Assembly: GCA_001792895.1 (NCBI GenBank)
Contig: MARA01000022.1
Location: 62,001 to 126,000, forward strand
Length of the DNA stretch: 64,000 nucleotides
Source: Lentinus brumalis
Lineage: Eukaryota > Basidiomycota > Agaricomycetes > Polyporales > Polyporaceae
Direction of reading: 5' to 3'
The notes below the pieces were generated by a model. The model was not told the origin of the DNA and searched no databases. It saw only the letters and a program-made list of their open reading frames with translations. A program made the translations under genes and the position numbers. Below, in pieces: positions 33,131 through 45,161 of this stretch (position 1 is its first letter; every line of letters begins with the position of its first letter).

Positions 33131-33920
33131 TCACAAGGGCGTGCTCAGATTCTGCATAACCACACCGGTCAATTCGGGGATTCAATGAGATCGAGATGAA
33201 CGTACCGCTGTGAGATGCGCCCAGTCATACCACCAGAGCAGCTCTGGCTTGTGGTCCCCGAAAGTCATGGCCTCCTGGATGATCTCAATGACGTACGGGA
33301 CACCCCCCACTTCCTCCATTTCGTCGGTCCTCTCGCCAACGTTGTAGTTGTTGTAGAGCGCGAACAAAGACTTCCATTCGTACGTGAAAGGTGTCACCCG
33401 TTCGAGCTCTACACCTGTCTTTTCCTCTAGGTCCCGTAAAACGAGAAGGCGAGCAAGGCTTTTGAGGGCGCTGACAAGCTCCTTGTTCGTCTTCTGCTCC
33501 TCGGTGAGTTCGCCGTACTTGATCAAGGTCGTCCCGGCCAGCCGCGTCATCCACTCGTCTCCGGTCACGTCCAACTCGATATTGTGAAACTTCGCATACT
33601 CCCAGAAGTAATCACGGGTGTGGGCCCAGCCGTACGCTAACCGGGGCGGATTGCCACCGTTGCAGGCGGCCATACTTCTCGGGATCGTCTTACGCGGGCC
33701 GAAGATTGCGCTCAGCCTCCTCCATTTCTGTGGACGACGTCAGACGTGACCCTCAAAGACGTCGAATGATGCATACCGCTTCCTGCGCCGCCTTGGCGCG
33801 ATCTGTGAACTTGACAGTGACACCGTCGGTATCAAACTGCGTCCTGCCCTTCTCGTCGCGGTCGAACTCGAAGAGGTACTGATCGTCGGGGTGGTCCCTT
33901 TGGATGAGGTCAGGATACAT
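33131..33920 (-). CDS. Member D of the 228-aa family (intact)
   Basis: Exons (minus) are 33920-33777, 33727-33206 and 33151-33131, giving 228 aa. It starts MYPDLIQRDHPDDQYLFEF and ends HLTANLSTPL. Differences from members A and F are scattered (for example TRDYFWEYAKFHN, VERVTPFTYEW after the conserved EKTGVEL), and the frame is preserved throughout, which suggests selection on the protein. The shared promoter block lies about 60-90 bases upstream. Function unknown. Confidence 0.75.
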
Positions 33921-34111
33921 GGACTCAGCGAACGTCCTGGGTGAACGGGCAGTGCGGTGTGTTGGGCGGCTTCGGAAGATGGTGGTTGGTGGTCAGGCTG
34001 TGGCGGTGAAGGTTGAGGAGGAGGAGGAGGAGGTAATATTTCGGTAGCGAGATCATACAGGCGTCTACTACCACGAAGTCTACTTAAATGGCGTCCCCGC
34101 AGGAGAGTCAT

Positions 34112-34919
34112 CGCGGCTCATCCTTTGGTAATCATACATAGGAAGCAGGTACAGTATTGTGCCGAGCAGCCCCACCTACGACAGGAAAGGCTCCTACATC
34201 CCAGATGCTAGTCCTCTAGTCTGAGCACGAGCCACAATAAAGTCCAAATCAGCCCCCACGGGTTACCATCCTGTAACACTCCGCCGTCTGCGAGTGGGCA
34301 GGCATCTGCAAGGAGCTTGCAGGCATCCACAACGGATTCTCGGACCTCGGAGCTCACAGGCGTCCGTCTCGAGAGGCTTGCAGGCATCAGCCTGAGTGTG
34401 ATCACTCACGCCGGCATCCACCATGTGGCGGGCATCTGCATATCGCAGGCATCACCCTGTTGTCCTACCGAGGGCCCAAGCAGCTCCTCGAGACTCCCAG
34501 AGGTGGCAGGTTCATCGAAAACCAGCGCGACAGAGTCGAGCGCTAAGCGCATCTGCGCACCGAGGTACATCCGACCCAACGACGAGCCATCCATCCCCAA
34601 CACTGCTCCCGAGCTCCTCTCAAATGACAGCAGGACTCGTAGAACGAGTACTCAGACCGCATGAGAAGGCCTGAGGACGAACCCTAAGAGGGCATGGGCG
34701 AGGGCGAGTTGGCAGTCCGGAGGTTGAACTTTGAACGTTCGCACATCGGCAGCGCGCAAGCGCGCTAGATCTCCGAGCTAGAGGGCTCTGCCCGACGATG
34801 AGGGTAAGGGTAAGGAATGTGGACACGGAGCGGAGCGAAAATGTACCAAGTTTGTGTTCTATGTTGTAGAGTACACAACGGAGTAAGGTCCTTAGCGCGT
34901 TTCATCTACCCCATGTCCG
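34112..34919. other. Intergenic region with GCAGGCATC repeats
   Basis: No gene supported. Between about 34297 and 34455 the motif GCAGGCATC or a close variant (GCCGGCATC, GCGGGCATC) occurs six times at irregular spacing of 15-60 bases. Confidence 0.45.
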
Positions 34920-36477
34920 TCACAATCCGTCAATACTGGCCTGAGGCCCTAAGACTTCCTGAAGTCTGGCCTCCGCCCGCCTACGGAACTCACTGAGATT
35001 TCTGCCACGCTTGTCGCCAGCCTCACTTCTGAACTTATCCAGACAGAACTGGCGAAGCTCGTTCTCCTAGGTCAAGTTCGTCAGCCATCGGTAGACATGC
35101 GAGGAGTGACAGCAAATGCGCACCGTTTGCGGGAATCCGCCATACGCCTCCACAAGGGCGTCGTTGAGACCTTTCTCTCCTGCGAGGTTCGCCTTGCTCA
35201 ACGCGGACGTCAGCGTATCAATCGCGCCCGAGGTCTGCGCAAGGAGCTGTTGCGCCTTCGCCTTGCGGTAGTATCTGTCGTCGATGCAACTTGTCACAAA
35301 CCGCGTCGAACATGACGAGTCGGCAGTATGCGCACCCTTTGGCATAGTCAGGGTTGTACTTGACAGCGTTGTTTGCATCGTCAAGAGCCTTCTTCGCATC
35401 TTGACCTTCTCCGGGAAGGAGATACGACGCCGCGCGGTTGGAGTAGCACACCGCGAACATGCTCTTGATCTTCCGCTCCTCCGCGTCCGAGGGTTTCTGC
35501 GCCCAGGCATCATTCAGCGATTCGATTGCTTCAGTGTAAAGCTTGACAGCTTGTTCCCGATTCTTGCTGGCAAAGGCTTTGTTGCCGCGCTCTTTCGCTG
35601 ATTCTGCGCTGCGGATGTCTTTGGCGACCCCGGCGACATTCTCTCGGTGGACGCCACTGGCGACTTCTTCCTCCTCTTCCCTATGAGTGTGGACGTGAAG
35701 AGATGGCAGTGACGTCTATACAGGACTACTTACGCTGTCTCAAGTCTCCAGGTAAACGGGCGGGGCAGTGAGTCGAGGAATGGCTTCAGAGCGGCGGTAT
35801 GTGCCTGGAGCTTCCGAGCGACCATGAGGACTTCTGGCAACTGAGGACGGAAAGGTGGGATTGGCGACGCAATAGCCTTCTTAATCGCACTGTGACGTGG
35901 TATATATTAGCGGAAGATTGACCAGGTCAGGGAAGTCGTACGTGAGCAAGAAGTCGGACGACGGCAACCCCGGCTGGCCGCTGCCATCCGCGGCGCGGTA
36001 TGTGCCCCGTTCATCATCTACATCATCGTCGGATTCAGCGCGACCCACGACGCCTGGAGGAACCGGAGCAGGTACGCACAAACAAATACCTGGAACGTCG
36101 GTTGACTTTCAGGGGACTCGCTGTCCGACACCCGACCAGTGGCGTCCTGATAGCCCATGTGTACAAGCTGGACGACCCATGTAGCATTTTGTTTGACTGG
36201 AAGACTAGCATAGTCAAAGTTCTCAAGGTCGACTTGCCGCGAGCTCTCCGCGCTCGCGACGGCGTTCACCAGGTTCTCCAGGACACTGGGATCTTGGGTG
36301 GACAGGTGCCGCATGATGTCGTCAAGGCCGCCACGGCCCTGGTATCCTGAGAGAATGCTCTGTGAAAAAAACAGGGGTTAGCGTGTAGAGGCTACAAACA
36401 CTTGTGTGCCCAAGGGATGCTCTCGCCTGGATGGAGGCCATGAGCTCCGGGGTGGTGCCGGGAGGAAGATTGGCCAT
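34920..36477 (-). CDS. TPR-domain protein
   Basis: Exons (minus) are 36477-36427, 36359-36080, 36017-35942, 35889-35734, 35680-35336, 35274-35124 and 35066-34920, giving 401 aa. The C-terminal half has tetratricopeptide repeats (AESAKERGNKAFASKNREQA, CYSNRAASYLL, ALDDANNAVKYNPDYAKGYY), a fold that binds peptide tails such as those of Hsp70/Hsp90 or other partners. The N-terminal part (DDIMRHLSTQDPSVLENLVN, VDLENFDYASLPV) is not recognised. The end is a charged helix (LSEFRRRAEARLQEVLG). Intron 1 appears to use a GC donor (CAG/GCGAGA..TTCACAG). A 40-nt GT intron is the only alternative I found. The partner and cellular role cannot be named. Confidence 0.75.
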
Positions 36478-36541
36478 TGTGAGGTTGAGATAACACGAGA
36501 ACGCCTACTGGCACTCCTCGGCGCAACACTTGTGAACAGCC

Positions 36542-37046
36542 CTATTGGTCTGCGTAGTCGATTGTGAACTAGAAGGTCAGCAACCCAGGGATCCGATTAT
36601 TCAAGACGCAAGAGCTTACAGTCTGAGCACCGAAAAAATTGTTGAGTATTGTGACCTCGTAAGTACAGCAATGACTGACCTTGATAACGTCGCCGGTGGT
36701 TTGAACCAGCTTTTCAAGGGAGTACTCACCGTACGGCAGGGAACAAGAGGTACTCGCAAAATGAGGAACGTCAACAGCCTGTGGCGCATCTGTTGCGCGT
36801 CTGTCTATCGGTCAGATCGCAAAATCTGTGGCCCCGCATACCGACATCCGTATATGGGAGCCATCTACGAAAGAAGACACTCAGACGCAGGAATAGGTTA
36901 GAGATTGCGGACCGCACAATGGTACAACAGTGGATACATATTCTGTCCGGACGAGAACATAGACGACGAGTAACCAGGCCGAAGCCCATCAGACCCATAC
37001 CATACACGCTCGCCAACTCCGGAGAAAACCCGCCGTAGGAGTACAT
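36542..37046 (-). CDS. Possible small 84-aa protein, unrecognised
   Basis: Four exons (minus) chain in phase: 37046-37001, 36864-36842, 36778-36620 and 36568-36542. The product starts MYSYGGFSPELASVYDGSH and ends FTIDYADQ; the third exon contains YGEYSLEKLVQTTGDVIKV and TILNNFFGAQT, which read like real protein. Introns are 136, 63 and 51 nt with canonical ends. No family was recognised. The gene sits 65 bases upstream of the TPR gene on the same strand, so it could also be an alternative 5' part of that locus or a separate short gene. Confidence 0.45.
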
Positions 37047-37445
37047 AGTTTGAACCTGTGGGTAGCGAAGACGGCAACGGCAAACGACACGATGACATGC
37101 ACATCAGGATACTATACGGAACTTCCGGCTCAAACCATAGACGCGTGTGCAGAGGAAGAACTGCTGCCGACTTTGAGGAATGAGCACTCGAGTAGCCCGT
37201 ACGATGGTCCATGTCCATGATGTCCATGTCGAATCATGCGGAGGCGAAATGCATCGCCAAACGTTCTGAGCAGCACGACCGCTGTGTGCGAACAGTGACT
37301 GAGCAACAAGGCAGTCGAGGAACGAACCGAACCACGGCGTGACGGAGGTCACCGTAAGGACCGTGCCCGTCCGACGATCTTTGGCCGGTGCCGTAGACTT
37401 CTATAGGGAAGAGGAGAGTTTTGAGACAGACGACGATTGGAGATG

Positions 37446-40400
37446 CTAGCCGGCATTGTTCCACAGCTGAGCCATCGAAGAGAGACTAGGAGGGAACCCG
37501 TTCCCATGACCGACACCGCGGTCGAGATGGTACGGGATGGAGCGGTCATGCATGCCGGGGGCTTCCTGGCGCACGTAAGACGGATCGAGTTTTCGAGAGT
37601 AGACCGGGTCTGCGTAGGCACCGGGGACACCGGTGTGGTATGAGATCGGCGCTTGCTCGGTGAGCGCAGGGAACGACCCGAACGGATCTGACATCTGCGA
37701 CTGAGGCTGGCTCGAAGGAATCTGGGACCGAGTCACAGAGAGCGAGTGGATGCGTTGATGGGCGTTGCCTGAGGGTATGGGCGAGTTGTATTGATGCGCA
37801 GGACCGAGCGGAACGGAAGGGTGACCGAAACCTAGCGCCGACTGTGTGGGGAACGTGGACGATGGCGAACTCTGGAGCTGACCCTGCGACTGGTACGACG
37901 ATTGGTACAAGGGACCACTAGTGGTGCCGGCTGCGCCCTGGAAGCCGAGGCCGCTGCTCTCGTTGGAGGACCAGATGGACGGGCCGCCACCGAGAGGGTT
38001 CGATCCAAACAGCATATGTGGCTGCGGAGCCGAGGCCTGTCGCGCATGAAGCGAGTGTGCGAGATCAGCTTTAGGAGGGCTGGGATGAAGAACGCTGGCC
38101 AAGATATCTTGAGCAGTCGTCATCGTACTGGTAGTGGGAACGATGGCCGACGGGATCGCGCCGACGCTTCTCGGCAATTCAGCCTGGGGAGACAGGGCCG
38201 GTGGGCTGCGAGGACTGATGAGAGCGGGACTGACTACGAGCGGGCTGGCAACAGCAGGTCTAGGCGGAGAGACTGGCAGCACTGCTGGAATGGCCGCTAT
38301 GATGGCCGGGTCTCGTGGTCTAGAGACAGTCCTAACGCATATCAGTTAAGTGAGGCAACAATGAAAGGTAGGACCAACCCGGGATTCCAGACAATCTCAT
38401 CTTCTTCAGCCTCTTCGACTTCATCGGCTGCACCTAGGACCTCTCTGAAGGCCCGGTCTACCGGGTCGTCTTCTGTCCTAGTGATGTCGGTCATATTGTC
38501 ATCGTCCGTCTCGATACCCTGAGAGTGTGGCGGAACGCGTGGGGGCGACGTCGGCGGCATGCGCGAAAGCGCGGGTTGCCTTGGATGGTGTTCAACGCGC
38601 CCCAGAGGCGGAGGTGCAGGAACGCGGCGCACGCCCTCTGGAGCGTCCGGGAAACCCTTCACTGCGAACCGTCCGTCCGAGAAAGTCAATGGAGAAAGCT
38701 GCAATACGTGTCTTCTACGTCAGCATCATGTATACGGTCGCAGACACGAAGTACGCACCTCGTCTATGGCAAGAGCCTCGGCGTCTCTCAGCAAGTCATC
38801 GATCCGCATGAGCTGCTCTTCGTTCGGATGGACCTGGTCAGGGAGCAGAGTCTGGTACGCCGGCGCGGGTTTGAGCCCCTCCTTGTTTGGCGTAACTGCT
38901 GCAACGCCGACGACCTCATTCGGCACGAATTTCTTCAGTGGTAGGAAGCCAGCCATCTCGACATCCTCCTCAAGCGCGGTAGCGAGCTTGGGCAGCTTGT
39001 CCACCGGGAATGCGCGTATGAGAGCAGTGGAAAACTGTGCATACGTCCGCCAGAACTCAGAGAGGCTAGGAATGGAGAGCGTCAGGGACATGCTGGATGA
39101 CCGTCGCTCGCCACCCCGCCGACGATCTCGACCCTTAGCCTTCACCGAATTGGTCTCGACTTCCCCGACGAGCTGTGACGACTGCGTGAGGTAGCGCAAG
39201 TTGGCCCGTAGCCACTTGCTCGCAATACGGAGGGCAGGGAGAGTACGTCGAAACGCGGCTGTGATACGCTGTGCGAGGTCGGCTTCACCATTATCTTCCG
39301 GAGCTCCCTCGGCGATCTGCGCGATACCGACCTCCAGAAGTACGCGATGCATGAGCAGTAGATGTCCGACAATCGAGTTCTCGACAGCTGTAGACACTGC
39401 TGGTGGGAGGCCCTTCTTGTGTCCATTAGTCGGAGCCGTGCGGAACATACGGTGCTTCCAAAGTGCGCCTTGCGCCAGGACGACGGTCTTCAAGATGATG
39501 TCTAACGGAAGCACGCGCTCGGTGACCAGTGACTTGAACTCGTCTGCTAGCTTTGATGCTAAGTTAGGGGAGATGGCGTCGGCCCTACAAGCGCAGCATG
39601 AGCGCGTGCTGGACAAGAGACTGCTGTAAGAACTTACTCTTCTCGAGGTATCCTCCACAATGCATGCAATACGATCAGCTTCTCCTTGAATGCCTCCACT
39701 CGCAGACGAGGCGCCATCGGACCAACTTCACCACGGGCCTGCTCCTTTTCCCGTTCCTTATCTCTCTTCGCGCCGCGGGCCTTCCATTGGTCGAAGGTCT
39801 TGGAGAGGACCGTACCCAGATTCTCGGCGGCAGTATCGTATGGAGAGCGCACACACAGTGCACGATAGTAGTGCACGAGCGAGTTGAACACGTCTTTCTG
39901 ATACGACGCTAGGATAGCCATCTGGTGGGCGGGATTGCCGTCTTGAGGGAGGAGGATACGGGCCTGCTGGTAGCATTGCTGAGCCTTGTCGTAATTGCGC
40001 ATGCGGGGAATGATTGGAGGCTGGGGTCCGTTCGCGCCTCCCTTCTTCCCTCGGCCCTTCTGGTTCCCGTTCGCACCAGCCGCAGGGGGCCCATCCTCAT
40101 GACCGGCGCGCGGACGCCCACCGGCCTCGTTGTACTGTTCCTTGTAGCGCTCGATATCTCCAAGACACACGAGCGCCTTGCTGAGGATCGCCATCCGACT
40201 ATCGCGTTGCTCACAAGTCGAGGGTGTGAGCGAGGGTGCTGCGGCAGCGACGTCTGCATCGGAGGGGAACTGGAAGTGGTTGCGTCTGGGCGGCCCACTC
40301 TCGGCGGCGGGGGGCTCTTCAGGGACGATCCCTAGGTCGGAGAGGACGCTCTGCGCGTCGTCGAGCTGGAAGATCCGGCGTATACGCACGATGAGCTGGA

Positions 40401-40928
40401 CCCAGAACTTCTCCTCGTCCGCGAGGAACTGGCGGAAGCGTTGGAGCAGCTTGCGATACTCGACAACGCCATGCCCTCCATGCCCTCGGCCGTGCTGCTG
40501 TCCCTGTCCCTGTCCCTGTCCCTGACCTTGCTGCTGCTGCTGCTGCTGATTTTGGCGGGGAGCACTGTGGAGCGCGCGGTCGAGTTGGGTGATCCGTTGC
40601 TTGTACCCGGCGATGAACGCGTAGGACGTCTGCATCCAGAGCTGGTTCTCCGCATCCTTCGACTCTGGAGCATAGGGATGCAGCAACAGCAACCGCAGGC
40701 AGTTCCGACGCAATCTGCACGCCACCCCTCAGACCTCGTCCTCCCAAACCGCGGTGAGTACTCACTGTTTCCGAGTAAAGTCTGTCTCCTTATCCCACGG
40801 ATCCTTCGTCTTCAACGCCTCCTTCAACGTCTGCTGGAGGGCCTTCGCCTCCCTGGCGAGGGTGAGTGGGAGGAAAACAGCGGCAGTTAAGATGCATACC
40901 TAGCTATATGTGCAGCTTCTTCGGTCAT
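37446..40928 (-). CDS. EST1/SMG7-family protein
   Basis: By family, members bind telomerase RNA (Est1) or phosphorylated UPF1 (SMG5/6/7) through a 14-3-3-like and helical-repeat domain. Exons (minus) are 40928-40900, 40852-40766, 40714-39638, 39584-38759, 38698-38379 and 38331-37446, giving 1074 aa. The N-terminal domain has LRRNCLRLLLLHPYAPE and DAENQLWMQTSYAFIAGY. A Gln and Gly-Gln low-complexity insert (residues about 90-110) separates it from KLLQRFRQFLADEEKFW. The DNA/RNA-binding repeat region contains RILLPQDGNPAHQMAILASY, LVHYYRALCVRSPYDTAAEN. The C-terminal 370 residues are disordered, Ser/Pro/Gln-rich. No PIN nuclease domain is visible, so it is closer to SMG7/Ebs1 than to SMG6. Which pathway dominates here is not decided by sequence. 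Confidence 0.85.
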
Positions 40929-41255
40929 GACAGCAAAGACAGATGTTCATAGTTATCACGGAAGGTTGCGAGCGGTCATCGTCGTGGTCGACGCTGTGGA
41001 GGAAGTTGAAGAAGTCGAGGGCGCTGACGGACACCTATTACGCTCATGGGCGCCAAATGCGGTCGAGCTGCGCGAAGTTCGAACAGGTTCACGCAACATG
41101 CAGCTGCTTATCTCTGCGACAAATAATAGTCTACGATCCTCAGAGATGTATTGCGAGACATACTATATATGCGGTACAGATGATGCGACGAAAGAAGAGA
41201 GCAAGACAAAACGTGGAAGCACAGACGAGATACAGAAATCGACGTATATGAGAGC

Positions 41256-44200
41256 CTAATCCTCCTCGTCGTGGCCGTTCCCGCGGAAGAGGGCGACGAG
41301 GTCGTCGAGGCCAAGACGCTGGTTCTTGACCTTGTCGCCAGAGAGCGTGGACGTGGTCATGGCGCGCTTCTTCTCTTGCAGCTGCAGCAACGCAAACCAG
41401 GAGCGTTTAGCCACACAGGTCATACGACGACGGAAGAAAGGCGCACCTCGAGAATACGCTGCTCGACGGTGTCGGGGACCGAGAGCTTGTGGATGTTGAC
41501 GGTGCGTTTCTGGCCGAAGCGATGGGCACGGTCGAAGGCCTGATCCTGTGCCAGGCGTCAGCACCTGATGGGATGCGCACGAGTAAGGCAGGCTTACCTC
41601 CAAGGCAGGGTTCCACCAAGGGTCGACGAGGATGACGTTGTTGCAGCAGGTCAGGTTCAGACCCGTGCTGCCCGCCTTGAAAGAGATCAAGATGACCTTC
41701 GTCGACTTGCTGTTGCTGATCTTGTCGACGGACTCGTCACGCTGGACCTTGTTCATGGACCCATCGTCTGGACACCCGTGCATCAGTCGCAAACCCAGGA
41801 GAGGCGGAGAGTCTACTCACATCGCACATACTTGAACCCCTCTACGCGCAGGAATGGCTCAATGACATCGAGCATGCTCGTGAACTGCGAGAAAATGATG
41901 GTCTTCTCGCCCTCGCCGCGCTCCTCGATGTCCCGCAGGATCTTGACGATCATGCGCGTCTTCGACGAGTGAGGAGGCAGGTCCGAGTGCGGGTCCGCCG
42001 CAGCCTTGCGAGCGGTCCTGTAGACGTCCTCGCAGTCGACGCAGACGTCGTCCTTCCACGTGTTGTCCACCGTCAGCGGCTTCTGGCAGACCTGACAGGG
42101 CTTGCGAGTGATAGCGAGTCCGCCGAGAAGAGCAGCGAGGTCGTCGCCCTCGTCGTCATCGTCGTCGTTGCTCTGCTGGCTCGCGCTCTTCGGCTCCACA
42201 GCCTCCTGGTCCTTCTTGTAGTCCTTGGAGATCAAGACAGGGTGGTTGCACGCTACGACGATGGTCAGTTTGTCGGCGGTGGCCACGTTTCTAGGCTGCT
42301 CACCTTGCCGAAGACGCAAGAGCAAGACGAGGACGGACGTGTATGCTTTGTTTATATCGCCCTCCTGCAGTTTCTCGAGGCTGCTCTGCACTTTCTGCTC
42401 GACGGAGTTGTAGAACTCGCGCTCAACATGATCGAACACGCATTCCACGACGTTGACGAGACGTGGGGGCAGGTCGATGATCGGCTTTCCATTGATGATC
42501 GTCGTCTTCGTCCGTCGAAGCATAATAGTGCGAAGGACCACCTAGAGGTCCTGCGGTGAGCACACTGCGTGCATTCACCAACAGGCTGAGATACATACCT
42601 GAAGGCGTTTGAGAGCGAGACCGGGCCGGCCGGCCTTGACTGGCTTCGCAATCTGGGTGTTGAACGTTGGCCAGTCGTTCAAGGGGCTGATGCGCAAAAA
42701 CTTGATGAGAGAGAAGATCTCTTCGACGTTGTTTTGCCTAAGAAATGACATGAGCCACAGGGAGGGAGCTGGCAAGCATATGAAACTCACATCGGAGTGC
42801 CAGTGAGGCACCAGCGATACTTCGCGTCCAGTGCGCAGCATGCGATGGCCGCCTTGGTGTTACGGTTCTTGATGTTGTGCGCCTCATCTGCGGGCCATGA
42901 GTACACCTACTAACATATTTCTTATGAACTTACCAAGCACGACGCGCCACCACTTCACTTGAAACAACGCATCCTTCTGCTTGCCACGCCGGGAGGTCGC
43001 CTTGAGGCGCTTCTGGATGCCCTCAGAGTCATCAGAGTCGCTATCACCCTGCGACTGTTTCTTCTTGCCCTTCTTCTTGCTCTCGTCCTTCGCTGGAGCA
43101 TAGGCCCCGTACTCAGAGGTCACAACTGAGTACGATGTGACTACAATGTGCGCGCGCTCCAGTTCTTTCGGGTCTAAGAAACGATAGTGTCAGCATCGCC
43201 TAAGAACGTATCGTTCTTGAACATACCCGTAGTGCGACTAGCGCCGTGGTGTTGGACAACACGCAGTCCAGATGTCAGCTTCTTCGCCTCGCTTTCCCAT
43301 TGCGACATCAGAGATATCGGACAGACGACACTGCGGTGAATGGTGAGCCGCGTCGTCATGGTGCAAAGAGTGAAAGCCCGTACAGCGTAGCGCCTGACCA
43401 ACCCGCAGCTTTGTCCTTCTTCGTGGGGCGACCTTCTAGGATCCGAGTGAAAGTGGAGATCGTCTTGCCGAGACTGTGAACACATAAGCACATCGAACTT
43501 GCCCATATTCTGTGGTACTCACCCCATGTCATCAGCCAAGATTCCCCCGGCTTTCTTGCCTGATTCCCGCTCTGCCATCCACCGCCTACTCGTCACTTGA
43601 TGGGGTAGAAGCATGACGTCTTCCTGAAAGCCCTCGACCGTCGCATCCTCGATCGTGAACTCAACGTTGCTGTCATTGTACGCGTCGGCAACGAAGTCTC
43701 GGAGCGCCTTCTCCGTCTCGGCCTGGTTCATTATACGATCTTCGTAGGGGTCAAGCCTTGGGTTGCCCATGTCGATGCGCTCATCACCATTCTGAGATGA
43801 TGAAGCTGCTGGCTGGATCGCGGGCGCATAAGCCGCAAAAGGACGCGGGGCTCCTAGTGGCGGAGTAGGTCGCGGGTAGCTGCCGTCGATAGGACGTGCG
43901 ATCGCCACTGCTGGCTTAGAAAAGACGGGCTTGGGCTGTGACTGCTGCATTGGACGTGCGTTGTTGGGCGGCTGAGTGCGAAGAGGTGGTGGGCTATGCG
44001 TCTCGTCGTCAGAAACGCAACCTTCCCTTCAGCGGTGGACGAGACTCACACTACTTCAACTTCGTCCTCAGAATCTGACGAGATGACGATGGGTGCCCTG
44101 GTATCGCGAGGTTGGAGTCTCTGGGCCTCGGGAGAGGATGCCTCAGACGATCCGATGCTCTGGAGATGTGGTCAGTGCCGAGACGGTAGAAGCCCAACGG

Positions 44201-44323
44201 ACACGACCTACGATGATAGGCTGAGAGCGCTGAGGAAACTGGGAGCTCGATGGCTTGGGCACGGCTCTCCCAAGAGGAACAAGGTCGGGGTACAATCCGG
44301 CGTTCTGTGTGAGCTTTCTACGA
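41256..44323 (-). CDS. SNF2-family DNA-dependent ATPase, Rad5/Rad16/Uls1 clade (5' end unresolved)
   Basis: Chromatin or DNA translocase using ATP. Exons (minus) are 44323-44212, 44159-44050, 43993-43523, 43473-43384, 43330-43227, 43173-42934, 42887-42791, 42737-42599, 42541-42304, 42252-41821, 41767-41598, 41545-41447 and 41381-41256, about 809 aa, all in phase. Motifs: [13 protein letters not shown] (Walker A), [11 protein letters not shown] (Walker B), [39 protein letters not shown] and [12 protein letters not shown]. Between the two helicase lobes there is a CQVC..CVDC four-cysteine element instead of a full RING. The N-terminus is disordered and acidic ([13 protein letters not shown]). 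The first exon here is entered in phase 2, so a start exon is missing. An 11-nt exon at 44776-44766 (MEEY) would fit the phase but needs a 442-nt intron. Confidence 0.85.
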
Positions 44324-45161
44324 CTGCGAGGAATGGAGACAGTCAGAGATGCTCAGGCAGCAAACCAGAATGAAAACACATAAGCTCCGCAGACCACGGC
44401 AGGAACGTGGTGCTCAAATGTGCAACAAGACCTCAGATCGCCCAAACATTACGTAGAACATACGCGTTTGCTTCGAGGAAGCACAAAGATCGCCGTTGAA
44501 TTTGGTACGTCTAACGGACGAGATGCCGTTAGCCGTCCTAGTCATTCCGCCCATCTTGAGCAAGATCATTGACAAGGCAGTGTCTCATGCAGTGTTCCAT
44601 GACACCGTTACCAACTATCCGCAATCTTCGAACACAACGTGTCCTCACGACAAGCTCGATCAGTCATTCGAGCATCCGATACTGCCCCGCAGCACAACTT
44701 GTCGCTCAGACGTCACACCGTTGGGCCATACCGGAATGACAAAAGCTGAGAGTGCCAACACTCACTATTCCTCCATGATTCCGTGTGGTTTGAGTGGCTA
44801 TAGTGAGCTGGCGCGAGCAGTCGGCCAGGCGGCGGTGGTGGTAGAGATGAACGACGCGTTGAACTGTAGACGCCCATTTAATACCGCGTCGCGGGTCATG
44901 TGATCGAGTGCATGCATAAGAACTTTGAACGGCGAGATCGCGAAAGAACAAAGAGCGGACATTGACACTTGAGAGTCGTCGCACAGTCCGTCGCGACTCA
45001 CGGAATACACCTTCGAGGGCACAAGGGCCAGAGGCTTTCACGCACACGAAGTACTGTACAACACGCGCTGTTTCCAGAAAGCAGTATGCATTGATTGGGA
45101 AAGCAAAGGCGTGGCAAACGCATTGTGTCTCAGACAGTCGAATCCCATACCAAAGCATCTA
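44324..45161. other. Region upstream of the SNF2 gene, no certain gene
   Basis: May contain the start exon and promoter of the SNF2-family gene (candidate ATG at 44776). No other coding exon could be supported. Confidence 0.4.
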
